A stretch of DNA of 21,859 bases from Prorocentrum cordatum (taxonomy: Eukaryota; Sar; Dinophyceae; Prorocentrales; Prorocentraceae). Location of the stretch: the NCBI GenBank assembly GCA_963575745.1, contig CAUYUJ010009837.1:10001-31859 (forward strand). Direction: 5' to 3'. Both the position numbers and the translations under genes were made by a program. Positions 1 through 7,187 of the stretch are shown here, piece by piece (position 1 is the stretch's first letter; each line of letters starts with the position of its first letter). Under the pieces are notes generated by a model. It saw nothing but the letters and a program-made list of their open reading frames with translations, was not told where the DNA came from and did no database searches.

Positions 1-1319
1 ATCGTTCCTTAGGTCAGGCCGATGACTGTAGTTACGTTCGGGCCCCGGGGGGCCAAGTGTATCCATATCCGCCGCCTGCCGCGGTCCCCGAAGGCCGATC
101 CCCCAGGCGGCGGTGATGGACAAATTCGGGGGTGGACAGACCTCCTACCCTGACACGTCGACTGAGGAATTGGCCGTTTTCGGTTCGCGAGAGGGCGTCG
201 CGGTCGTCATTTTTGCGGGTCCAGGTCCGTCGGTTTCGGTCCCAGGCCGTTTTCATTAAGGGGAGGTTTACTAAAGGGAGGTTTGTCCACCGCCGACAAA
301 TCCCCGCCCCACATGGTGGTGCTACTCAGGCGATCGCTCTCATACTCACGTCGACAGTAACAAGCGCAGGGGACAGGCTGGCGCGCTGTCAGGAGATGTG
401 TGCGGTGGCTTGCCATGCTCTCGTGCCAAGTAGCGTGGTGCGCAGGGTGCGTCTGAAGGTGGCAAGACAGGATTACACGTTCCTTTCTGCCATGAACAAG
501 TTTGCACTGATCTTGCGATTCACGCCATACATAAGCGCCAGCAGGGGGCGGCATGTTGAACTGCATACCGTACAGTGCTTGCGCATGTGTGCGCATGCGT
601 CATTGGCGCGTGCGATGCAAAGTCGTGCAAAGTGTTGTATATTCAGAGCCTGTATACGTGTACATACATTCACTGGAACTGCGATGGCTTGTGAACACTA
701 TCACCAACAGTGCAGTCTTCCTCCACTGCTGCAGGGTTTGGACAAAGAGGACGGCGAGGATGCAAATTGATGCAGAGTAGTTTGTGTTGTCCACATTCGG
801 GGGAGGGGTCTACGTTTCACCTCTCCCAGCCCTTACTCCGCGTTCGTTATCTTGCTCCTTTCTTTTTCCATCTCCCAGCGAAGTGGAATCGTTTTAGATG
901 CATTCCCCTCTCCATGTTCACTATCGCTTGAGATAGATGCATGGCTCGCGCCGTTTTTCATTCGCCTCTGACGCTGACAGGCGTCCAGATATCCAGTTGC
1001 GCTGCCGCGCAAATGCGTCTCCGCACTCGGGCGGGGAGTAAGGTGGGGTGTGGCGGGGAAGCGCCCCTTTTCTTAGAAGGCGCAAAAAAGAACGTAGGGA
1101 CTCCGTACCCAAAAGAATACATGGTGGGCTCGATTCGACGAGGAAGGGCTACCTCATCACTTCGCAAGAAGCAAATCGAACAACACCAAATGCCAGACAC
1201 ACACACACACCACACCGGCCGCTACAAGCGCGGTGGCGGATTATTGCTAGCTGGCGCTGAGTCTGCGAATATTGGATTAGTTTAGTTAGTATGATTATCT
1301 AATTGCAGCCTGAGTCAAG
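1..1319. other. Apparently unique sequence, no recognisable gene
   Basis: I see no recognisable gene, RNA or mobile element here. Small structures: an inverted repeat at 61-121 whose core arms are CCGCCGCCTG (69-78) and CAGGCGGCGG (104-113); a short direct duplication around 262-285 (GGGAGGTTTACTAAAGGGAG); and a short (CA)n run at 1196-1215. The longest frame (132-770, plus) starts with GTG, shows no domain or repeat, and is not called as a gene. Confidence 0.5.
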
Positions 1320-1340
1320 CGTTTTGCTTTAGGCAAAACG
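1320..1340. repeat. Small perfect hairpin
   Basis: CGTTTTGC (1320-1327) and GCAAAACG (1333-1340) are perfect inverted copies around a 5-nt loop. There is no T-run after it on either strand, so nothing argues for a terminator. It may be incidental. Confidence 0.5.
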
Positions 1341-1650
1341 TACGGGTTGGGCTGTTTTCCCCCAGCTTGCCGTGGCCAGTGGACCGCTTTGCATCGCCAG
1401 CGGCTGGGAGCAAAGAGGACGCCGCGGAATCTGGGAGGATAGCAGAATTTTTGCGAGACGCAGCAGCGCAGTAGACTGAGACGGCTGCATCGAGCGACGG
1501 GGATTTATCGTGATAGAAGGGCGTCAGACAGGGGAAGTTGCTTGAGAGGTACGGCAGGGTCGCGTCGAGCCGACGCGGCAGTGACCCCGCCGCGGGCGCC
1601 CAGGGTTGACCGCCGCGAGCGGCCCAGAGTCGGCCAACCTGGAACGGTCT

Positions 1651-1781
1651 CTTGGCATCGCTCGGACGTGTGCAGTTTTCCTTCGGCGAGGACCATCGAG
1701 GAGAATCCTGGACCATTTGGCGAAGAAGCCACGCACGAGACCGAGAAAAACACAGTGGAATCGACGCCCGAGCGATGGCCA
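1651..1781. mobile_element. MITE-like element, family M, copy 1
   Basis: This 131-bp element starts CTTGGCATCGCTCGGACGT and ends CGCCCGAGCGATGGCCA, which are imperfect inverted copies of each other. Its interior aligns along its length with copies at 1953-2085 and 12279-12416 (shared strings include CGGCGAG, ACCATCGAGGA, TCCTGGACCAT). The 5 bases before it are GGTCT (1646-1650) and those after it GGTCC (1782-1786), consistent with a slightly mutated 5-bp target-site duplication. No protein is encoded. The architecture fits a non-autonomous DNA transposon; the transposase superfamily cannot be assigned from this alone. Confidence 0.7.
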
Positions 1782-1952
1782 GGTCCGGCGACCGACGGAA
1801 ATTCCGATCGTTCCAGGTGGAGCGACCCACGCGGCGTCAGAAGCCAACGGGTCGTCACGACACGCACTTGCCGTGTGACCGGGTTCTGCGCGGCCGGGCA
1901 CGCGCGGGGGGAGCGGAGCGTGCGAGGAGCGGCACGCGGGCGGGGTGGTGTT

Positions 1953-2085
1953 CTTGGCATCGCTCGGACGTGTGCATTTTTTTTTTCTCGGCGAGAACCA
2001 CCGAGGACCATCCTGGACCATCGAGCCAAGAGAGCACGCGCGAAACCGAAAAATGCACGGGAAATGGACGTCCGAGCGATGGCCA
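1953..2085. mobile_element. MITE-like element, family M, copy 2
   Basis: This is the best-preserved copy, 133 bp. The left end CTTGGCATCGCTCGGACGT matches the reverse complement of the right end ACGTCCGAGCGATGGCCA. The inner part also folds back: GTGCATTTTT near the left end pairs with AAAAATGCAC near the right. Perfect 5-bp direct repeats GTGTT flank it (1948-1952 and 2086-2090), the expected footprint of transposition. It lies in the same orientation as copy 1, about 170 bp downstream. Confidence 0.78.
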
Positions 2086-2090
2086 GTGTT

Positions 2091-2637
2091 GGGGCGGGGT
2101 GCGGGCGTGGTTCGGGCGCGCGCGGAGGGCCGGGCACAGGCTGTCGCCCGAGTTGGCACGGGGGGGCTGCCTGCTCGCCATCGGCGGCTCCATGGTGGGG
2201 CCCTGAGGAGTAGGGTTCTGAGGTTGAGGGGGGGCCTCGAGCAGTGCAATTTCGACCCGAGATCCCTTTCCAACCCTCAGGGCCCCGTCCCCAGGGCCCC
2301 GTCTTTGCACTGCCGGTGTCGATTTGGTGCGGAGTGTCCACTCCTCGCGCCCAAGGTTGCGCCCTCAGCGTTCGCGTGATGGTTCTTCTGGGGTGGTAGC
2401 TATCATGTGCTATGGTTGTTCCAGAGCTGGGTCAACACCTGATGTTTGCCTACGATGTGAAGAAGTGGCGCGCTGTTGAGGGCACTTGTGAGTGGCGACC
2501 AGGAGTGATGGAGCGGCGGGTCAGGTGCATGCAGTCCGTGTTTTGATGGTCTGTTATGCCTCATTGTGTCGTGGATTTCTGTATGATGGGAACAAGGGCA
2601 AGTCTCCTGGTCTTCCCAATGTGGCCGGAGTAGTTGA
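2091..2637. other. Unassigned sequence between M and B elements
   Basis: GC-rich up to about 2380, then of ordinary composition. No recognisable gene. A 24-codon ATG frame at 2405-2479 has a Cys spacing reminiscent of zinc-binding modules but is too short to call. Confidence 0.4.
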
Positions 2638-2752
2638 GGTCAGAGAATCGCGCCGCATCGGCGACGCGGATCAATGCGGAGCTTGGTTTTCTCCTCGCCG
2701 ATGGCGGCGATGCATCAGTGGTGCATCGGCGATGCGGCGCGATCCTTTGACC
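2638..2752. mobile_element. Foldback/MITE-like element, family B, copy 1
   Basis: The left end GGTCAGAGAATCGCGCCGCA and the right end (reverse complement GGGTCAAAGGATCGCGCCGC) are inverted copies extending for roughly 35 bp. The interior is enriched in GATGC/GCATC words. A second copy in the same orientation lies at 19054-19159. No convincing target-site duplication is visible and there is no coding capacity. Confidence 0.65.
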
Positions 2753-2761
2753 CTATTTACT

Positions 2762-2810
2762 TGGAGGAGGAGGAAAAGAAGGAGAAGGAAGGAGGAGGAG
2801 GAGGAGAAAG
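2762..2810 (+). repeat. (GGA)n purine tract
   Basis: Imperfect GGA/GAA run, purine on the plus strand. The glutamate- or arginine-rich frames through it are translation artefacts of the repeat. Confidence 0.85.
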
Positions 2811-2957
2811 ACAGACGATCCACATGGCGAGGTGGTGGGACGCCGAGCTCGTGGCTATGATGGTCCAGGGGTCTGTGTACCGTTGCTGCACCGTGTCTGC
2901 CACGGCCCCTGCGCAGCCAGGTGCAACTCCTTTGCCCCCTCTCTCCATCCATCCCCC

Positions 2958-3027
2958 TCAAGACTCAAGACCGTAGTGGAGTGCTAAAACAAAGTGCAGG
3001 CCAAAGAGCAAGCTTTCATCGCGAAGA
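2958..3027 (+). repeat. Direct repeat R, copy 1
   Basis: About 70 bp containing AGACCGTAGTGGAG, GCAGGCCAAAGAG and TTTCATCGCGAA, repeated in direct orientation at 3229-3313. The two copies bracket foldback element C1. Confidence 0.7.
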
Positions 3028-3052
3028 CAAAGATCCACCCATGCCTTTTAAT

Positions 3053-3227
3053 GGGCGAACAACGAATGACACAAACATAAAAGTCGGAGGTCCGCGTGGT
3101 TTTCCCCCTCCCTGGCGCGCGGAGCGCGCCAGGGGCGGCGCCGGAGGCGCCGCCAGGGGGTCCAGCGCGGATCCGAGAAATCCGCGCAGACTTCCGTTTT
3201 TTATGTTCATATCATTCTTCGTTCCCC
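3053..3227. mobile_element. Foldback element, family C, copy 1
   Basis: About 175 bp. The outer arms are inverted copies (GGGCGAAC at the left, GTTCCCC at the right; CATAAAA near the left pairs with TTTTTTATG near the right). The core holds two adjacent perfect palindromes: CCTGGCGCGC-gga-GCGCGCCAGG and GGCGGCGCC-gga-GGCGCCGCC. Related copies lie at 3484-3614 (inverted) and 9245-9439. No ORF belongs to it. I infer a non-autonomous foldback transposon. Confidence 0.72.
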
Positions 3228-3228
3228 G

Positions 3229-3313
3229 ACCTAAAGACTAAAGACCGTAGTGGAGCGCTAAAGCGTAACAACATGCAGGCCAAAGAGAAGTTTTTCATCG
3301 CGAACACAACGAT
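3229..3313 (+). repeat. Direct repeat R, copy 2
   Basis: Second copy of the sequence at 2958-3027, sharing AAGACCGTAGTGGAG, GCAGGCCAAAGAG and TTTCATCGCGAA. It begins directly after C1, so the arrangement R-C1-R suggests duplication of the flank together with, or after, insertion of C1. Confidence 0.7.
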
Positions 3314-3483
3314 TGTAGTGCAGTATTCGGTCCAGAGCGTGAGCCTCGGCCTGGCGAGCTCCACCCCGGCGCCGCGTCGAAGCGCACTCGACTCGTTCGG
3401 ACTGGGTAGCACGAGTGCGCGATGTTCCGTTCTCGTTGGGGCTGGCGTGGTTCTACCTAGTCTCGAAGAACAGCGCTGCAAAC

Positions 3484-3614
3484 AGAAACTTTCGCGCTCC
3501 GCGCGGATTTCTTGGATCCGCGCTGGGGCCCCCTGGCGGCGCGGCGCGCTCCGCGCGCCAGGGAGGGGGGTCCGGCGCGGATCCAAGAAATCCGCGCGGA
3601 GGGCCAAAAGTGGA
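3484..3614. mobile_element. Foldback element, family C, copy 2 (inverted)
   Basis: A 27-bp perfect inverted repeat (3497-3523 against 3575-3601) contains GCGGATTTCTTGGATCCGCG. Weaker pairing continues outward. Read on the minus strand it aligns with C1 and C3, including CCCTGGCGCGCGGAGCGCGC, but the second core palindrome is largely deleted. Confidence 0.72.
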
Positions 3615-3782
3615 TGTCCCCCCTCCCACCGTCCCCCCCTCCGTCCCAGGACATCTGGCTCGAGAGCTCGTCCAAGGCCGCTGCCCCACAGACAGCAGCG
3701 ACCCCCACCTCCCCGGCCAGACCCGCAGCGATCATGGCCCTGGCTTTCGTCGCCGCGCCCACGGTGCTTCGCGCGCACAAGC

Positions 3783-3849
3783 GGGAGGAGGAGAAGCAGG
3801 GGGAGGAGGAGGAGGAGGAGGAGGAGGAGGAGGAGGAGGAGGAGGAGGT
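3783..3849 (+). repeat. (GGA)n purine tract
   Basis: Nearly pure GGA repeats, purine on the plus strand, with one interruption near the left end. Confidence 0.9.
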
Positions 3850-3913
3850 ATGAAGTGCTCCTCCAGCTCGCCGTAAAGAAAAGTCGGAGGAGGGTCTGTA
3901 AAGCGGACCGCTG

Positions 3914-4072
3914 TTCGTCCTGGAGAGCCCTCGTCGCAACCCCTCGGTTCGCCTCGAGTTGGTCAGTACACACCCCAGGGGAGGTCCGTAGAGCATCGTT
4001 ATCGGTATCTTTTTTGCGTACCCCAAGAGTGGGTCCTGCGGGAAAAGGGCCCCGAGCATTTCCGTATCTTCG
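3914..4072 (+). mobile_element. Partial family D elements in tandem
   Basis: Positions 3914-4014 align with the right two-thirds of the intact D element at 8529-8709; shared strings include TTCGCCTCGA, CACCCCA, GAGGTCCG and GTATCTTT. Immediately downstream, 4015-4072 repeats the right-end sequence again (TACCCCAAGAG, then TTCCGTATCTTC). The left inverted arm is not recognisable. I read these as decayed, truncated copies. Confidence 0.5.
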
Positions 4073-4114
4073 GGCTCACGGGGCCCGCCTAGGTCGGCGG
4101 CGAGCGTGGGGGTG

Positions 4115-4199
4115 GGAGGAGGAGGAGGAGGAGGAGGAGGAGGAGGAGGAGGAGGAGGAGGAGGAGGGAAGAGGGAGGAGGGAAGAGGGAGGAGGAAGT
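4115..4199 (+). repeat. (GGA)n purine tract
   Basis: Long GGA run degrading into GGGAAGAGGGAGGA at its right end. Purine on the plus strand. Confidence 0.9.
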
Positions 4200-4320
4200 C
4201 CCCCGCGCCTGCTGAGAAGTTTGCCGGGCCTTCCCCGGAGGTGCGGAGAACCTCTCAGAGGGCGCGGGGGCTTCTGAGAGGCCCCGCCTGTTTCTGAGAA
4301 GGCCTTCTCCTTCTCACTTC
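4200..4320 (+). repeat. GC-rich minisatellite with CTTCTGAGAG motifs
   Basis: Repeated words such as GCTGAGAAG, CCTCTCAGAGG, CTTCTGAGAGGCCCC and CTGAGAAGGCC make a degenerate minisatellite directly after the GGA tract. Similar words recur at 11225-11300 next to another GGA tract. Confidence 0.5.
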
Positions 4321-4563
4321 CCCCCCACCCCTCGCTCGCCGCCGACTGGGACCCATTTCCCTCAGGGCTCGTTTTCTCCATGCCAGCCAGCGCGCTCGGC
4401 TGTAATAGCCGCTGAAAACGACGGGATATCACGACGTGTTTAAGCTCGGGCGGTTCTCGCCTGCGCCACCCAGGGGCCTCACTTGGGAAGCGCGCTCGAG
4501 TTTGCATCGCCACGAGTCACCACCCACCAAACCTCGTGGGCGGCAAAGAGCGGGGCGATGACC

Positions 4564-4700
4564 AGGGGGGGTGGTTATCATGGCGGGGGCCATGATCTCT
4601 CCCCATATTTCATGGCGACTCTTCTTATTTCAATGCGTCCCTGGCCCACCCCGCCTGGGCCGCGCACATGCCGCTGGCCATGATTTGTGCCCCCCCCTCT
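4564..4700. mobile_element. Foldback element, family J
   Basis: The left arm (AGGGGGGGTGG, then ATCATGGC) pairs with the right arm (GGCCATGAT, then GCCCCCCCCTCT) over about 33 bp with mismatches. Within the left arm, ATCATGGC and GCCATGAT form a further perfect hairpin (4578-4597). Single copy in this window, so mobility is inferred from structure only. Confidence 0.5.
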
Positions 4701-4725
4701 TAGACGCCCTCCTCTTGGCCGCCTC

Positions 4726-4879
4726 CGAAAACCACCCCAACCCAACCCGAAGGCCCTAACCTGCCCTCCATTCCGAATGGGGGTGGCGTCGGGGAAGACT
4801 GACAAAAAACATGCGGAACCCGCACCCCCTTCCAATGCGAAATGTTGGGGGTCTTCGGGTTGGTTTGGGGTGGTCTGGT
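4726..4879. mobile_element. Foldback element, family K
   Basis: The left arm (GAAAACCACCCCAACCCAAC at 4727, then CCGAAGGCCC) pairs with the right arm (GGGTCTTCGGGTTGGTTTGG, then GGTGGTCT). The stem continues inward less perfectly (CCATTCCGAATGGGGGTG against CACCCCCTTCCAATGCGAAA). It lies about 25 bp from element J. No coding capacity. Confidence 0.6.
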
Positions 4880-5005
4880 AGGTAGTCAATGAGCGGCCAG
4901 GTCACCCCCAGGGGCGTGACGATCATCGCGCTTCGCGTGAGTCGCGGCCTACGCTGGCGAAGGGCAGTGGATGGCGATGGCGATGGCGCGAAGGTGGGCG
5001 ACCCA

Positions 5006-5054
5006 GAGGAGGAGGAGGAGGAGGAGGAGGAGGAGGAGGAGGAGGAGGAGGAGG
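5006..5054 (+). repeat. (GGA)n purine tract
   Basis: Pure GGA repeats, followed directly by a GGCCTCTTGG-type minisatellite. Confidence 0.9.
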
Positions 5055-5222
5055 GCAGAGGCCTCTTGGAAGCCTCTTGGGTCTTCTTTGGGGGGCCTCT
5101 TGGGGGCCTCGTGGGGGGCGTGTTCGGGGCCTTTGGGGGGCACCCCGGGGCCTCCTGGGCACCTCTCGGGACCGTTTGGGGGGCACCCTGGGGAGCTTCG
5201 GGCACCCTGGGGCACCCGGCGT
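5055..5222 (+). repeat. GGCCTCTTGG minisatellite
   Basis: Degenerate short repeats built on GGCCTCTTGG, GGGGCCTC and GGGGCACCCTGGGG. The same motif family appears in the opposite orientation at 17336-17403, again abutting a GGA tract. Confidence 0.6.
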
Positions 5223-5294
5223 GGAGAGCCCCCGCGTCCCCGCCAGAATTCGCTGACCGGCGGCCTCCTGGGTCGCACGCTGTTTTTATTTCGC

Positions 5295-5327
5295 CGGCGC
5301 CGCCGCTCTACTAGGCGGCGGCGCGCC
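5295..5327. repeat. GC-rich hairpin
   Basis: CGGCGCCGCCGC and GCGGCGGCGCG are inverted copies around TCTACTAG, making a strong short stem-loop. No neighbouring feature explains it. Confidence 0.55.
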
Positions 5328-5347
5328 TGACTTGTTTATCATTTTCC

Positions 5348-5378
5348 AAGCAGCCAGGAGTGTGGCATCCTGCTGCTT
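5348..5378. repeat. Short hairpin
   Basis: AAGCAGCCAGGA and TCCTGCTGCTT pair almost fully around GTGTGGCA. Nothing around it suggests a specific role. Confidence 0.5.
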
Positions 5379-5580
5379 TTCAACTAGCGCGGAGCTTCGG
5401 GCGCCATCTTGAGGCCATCTTGGAGGAGATCGATCAAAGGACGGGCCTTGCTAACTTAGCCCCACCCCCCCAGGAGGCCAAAACGTGGCCAACACCCACA
5501 GTAAAATCAATGATCTCGGCTTCCCCGCGGAGGTCATCTTGGACGCTCCAACCCTTTGCGAAAACTCCTGTTCAGGTCCA

Positions 5581-5603
5581 GGGGTAGGGGGTAGGGGGAG
5601 GGG
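5581..5603 (+). promoter_or_regulatory. G-quadruplex motif
   Basis: Four runs of 4-5 G separated by 1-2 nt (GGGGTAGGGGGTAGGGGG followed by AGGGG), the canonical pattern for a very stable intramolecular G-quadruplex. It lies about 80 bp upstream of the ATG of the ORF at 5684. Any regulatory role is inference. Confidence 0.5.
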
Positions 5604-5683
5604 TCAAAACACCTCTAGATAGCAAGCCGTCTAGCTCACTCCCACCCGCCCTACCAACACATAAGTAACACCCGAGCCTGAGC

Positions 5684-6076
5684 ATGTTCAGCGGTCGTCT
5701 TTGGATGGGCAGCTACTGGGAACCAAAGCCGACCCAATGTGCGCGACGCTTGAGCGAGGTGCGCCACGCGTGCCAGGCACCCCCGGGGCCCGAGCGTGCC
5801 AAACACGCCTGGTGCGCCAGATGCGCCACGTGCTCCGCGTGCGCCAGGTGTGCTGCATACTCCAGCCGCGCCAGGTGTGCAACGTTCGGGGCACGTGCAG
5901 AGTGTGTCAGGTGCGCCTGCGCACGTGACAGCACACATCGGGAAACATGTCGGCCCCCACCGTCCTTGTCGAACACCAATGCCCATCATTGTGCCTGGTG
6001 GGCCTGCGCGCAGCAGGCCATACGCCACCACCCCTGCCGTCCCTGCCACGAACCATTTGACAGTGATCATCAGTGA
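5684..6076 (+). CDS. Hypothetical Cys-rich ORF (130 aa)
   Basis: Not recognised as any family. The frame begins with ATG and runs 130 codons. Residues around 44-79 come from four in-frame 27-bp repeats and read CARCATCSA, CARCAAYSS, RARCATFGA and RAECVRCAC, so Cys pairs spaced C-x2-C or C-x3-C recur every nine residues. After this the frame enters an unrelated degenerate tandem repeat and ends at TGA, with further Cys and His residues. Because the period is a multiple of three, other frames through the repeat are also open, so openness is weak evidence. No signal peptide or membrane segment is evident. It could be a small Cys-rich protein or simply translated minisatellite; I lean to the latter. 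Confidence 0.2.
   Translation: MFSGRLWMGSYWEPKPTQCARRLSEVRHACQAPPGPERAKHAWCARCATCSACARCAAYSSRARCATFGARAECVRCACARDSTHRETCRPPPSLSNTNAHHCAWWACAQQAIRHHPCRPCHEPFDSDHQ
5813..5920 (+). repeat. Four 27-bp tandem repeats
   Basis: Units start at 5813, 5840, 5867 and 5894, each opening with a variant of TGCGCCAGGTGTGC. The right three-quarters of each unit are diverged. Related GTGCGCCA words continue upstream to about 5750. Confidence 0.6.
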
Positions 6077-6373
6077 TCGCGGGGTGGCCGCGCATGATCC
6101 AGATTTTGCCGATAGGTGCAGTCTGTATTGTTGTTTGTTAGGGATGATAGCCCTGCGCACAACAGGCAATATACTGACACCTCCGCCGTCCCCTGGCGAA
6201 AACACTACACAATCCTCGCGGGCCTCACGAAAAGGATTCAAGATTTTGCCCCGAAGTGTACTTCGTATTGCTTTTTGATAGGGATGGTGGGGGAGGGCCG
6301 CATCGGGTTGGTCGCGCATGCTCCAAATGTGGAGGCAGAGTGCGTTTTGTATGGCTTTTTGTCAGGGGTGGTG
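5990..6373 (+). repeat. Degenerate ~145-bp tandem repeat, about 2.5 units
   Basis: CCTGCGCGCAGCAGGC (6004) aligns with CCTGCGCACAACAGGC (6152). AGATTTTGCC recurs at 6101 and 6241. The unit end GTATTG..TTTTTG.TAGGGATG appears near 6124, 6265 and, diverged, 6348. The last unit is shortened. No coding signal is seen. Confidence 0.6.
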
Positions 6374-6635
6374 GTGGGGGTGAGCATGGGGTCTTCATAG
6401 TTTCTTGTTGGCTGCCGGTCGTCTGGGGGAGGGGGTGTATACTAATAGAGAACAGTGAAAAACCCGTTCCCGGAGGGGAAGAGGAATGATGGAACAGGAC
6501 ACGTTCTTAACAACTCACGCCCAGAGGGCTGGTGGGCTTTCTTGTACGTAGGGACTTATGAAGGGAAAACTGAGAGGGAACGTGTTGCAACATCGTTGGG
6601 GCGCCTTGGGTCCACACTGGTCCTCGTCCTCCTCC
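6374..6635. other. Unassigned sequence
   Basis: No gene, repeat or structure that I can support between the tandem repeat and the pyrimidine tract. Confidence 0.4.
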
Positions 6636-7066
6636 CCATTCTATCTCTCTCTCTCTCTCTTTCTCTCTCTTGTCCGAGCCCAACAAACGAAGTGTCCAGC
6701 ACAGACCATTCCTCCTCCCTTCGTCCTCCCCCCTCCTCCCTCCTCCCTCCTTCCCTGTGACCGTCACGCCATCGTTGCACAGCCCTCCCTCCCTCCCTAC
6801 TTCCCCTTCCTCCCTTTCCCCCCCTCCGCCTCCCCTCCCCCCGCAGGCGCCAAACCGCCGATCCTCCTCCGCCTCCTCCTCCTCCTCCTCGTCCTCTTCC
6901 GCCTCCTCCATCTTCTCCTCCTCCTCCCCCCTCCTCCCCCTCCCCCTCCTCCTCCTTCTCCTCTTCTTCCTCCTCCTCCTCCTCCTCCTCCTCCTCCTCC
7001 CTCGTCCTCGTCCTCCTCCTCCTCCTCCTCTTCCCTTTCCTCCTCCTCCTCCTCCTCGTCCATTTC
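6636..7066 (+). repeat. (CT)n then (TCC)n pyrimidine tract
   Basis: A short (CT)n run (6640-6670) and an interrupted segment are followed by TCC/CCCT repeats from about 6711 to 7066. Pyrimidine on the plus strand. The tract contains CCCCCCGCAGGCGCC (6838), which resembles a splice acceptor but may be coincidence. Confidence 0.85.
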
Positions 7067-7187
7067 TTGTCCTATGAATAACTTCTCCCTGTCGCGCCCC
7101 GAGGCCAGTTTTTAGAGCGGGCCTGGCGTTTCGCTTGAGCCTTCCTCACCACGAATGACCCTGAAGCTTCGCACAATACAGCAGCTT
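7067..7187 (+). repeat. Linker of the TCC-satellite module, copy 1
   Basis: Aligns with 15601-15697: both carry a TAACT.CTCCC string just after the TCC tract, then GCGGGCCTGGCGTTTCG or GCGGGCCGGGCGTTTCG, then CCTCACCAC, and both lead directly into the 82-bp satellite. Conservation of all three blocks in order shows that the module was copied as a unit. Confidence 0.65.

Noticed and set aside
132-770. 212-codon plus-strand frame in non-repetitive DNA
   Set aside because: It begins with GTG, has no domain, and a frame of this length is expected to occur about once by chance in a window of this size and composition.
1505-2341. 278-codon minus-strand frame
   Set aside because: It reads through both M elements, and the repeated peptide segments come from the two element copies.
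3096-4277. 393-codon plus-strand frame
   Set aside because: It runs through foldback elements C1 and C2, the D fragments and two GGA tracts; it is a by-product of repeats.
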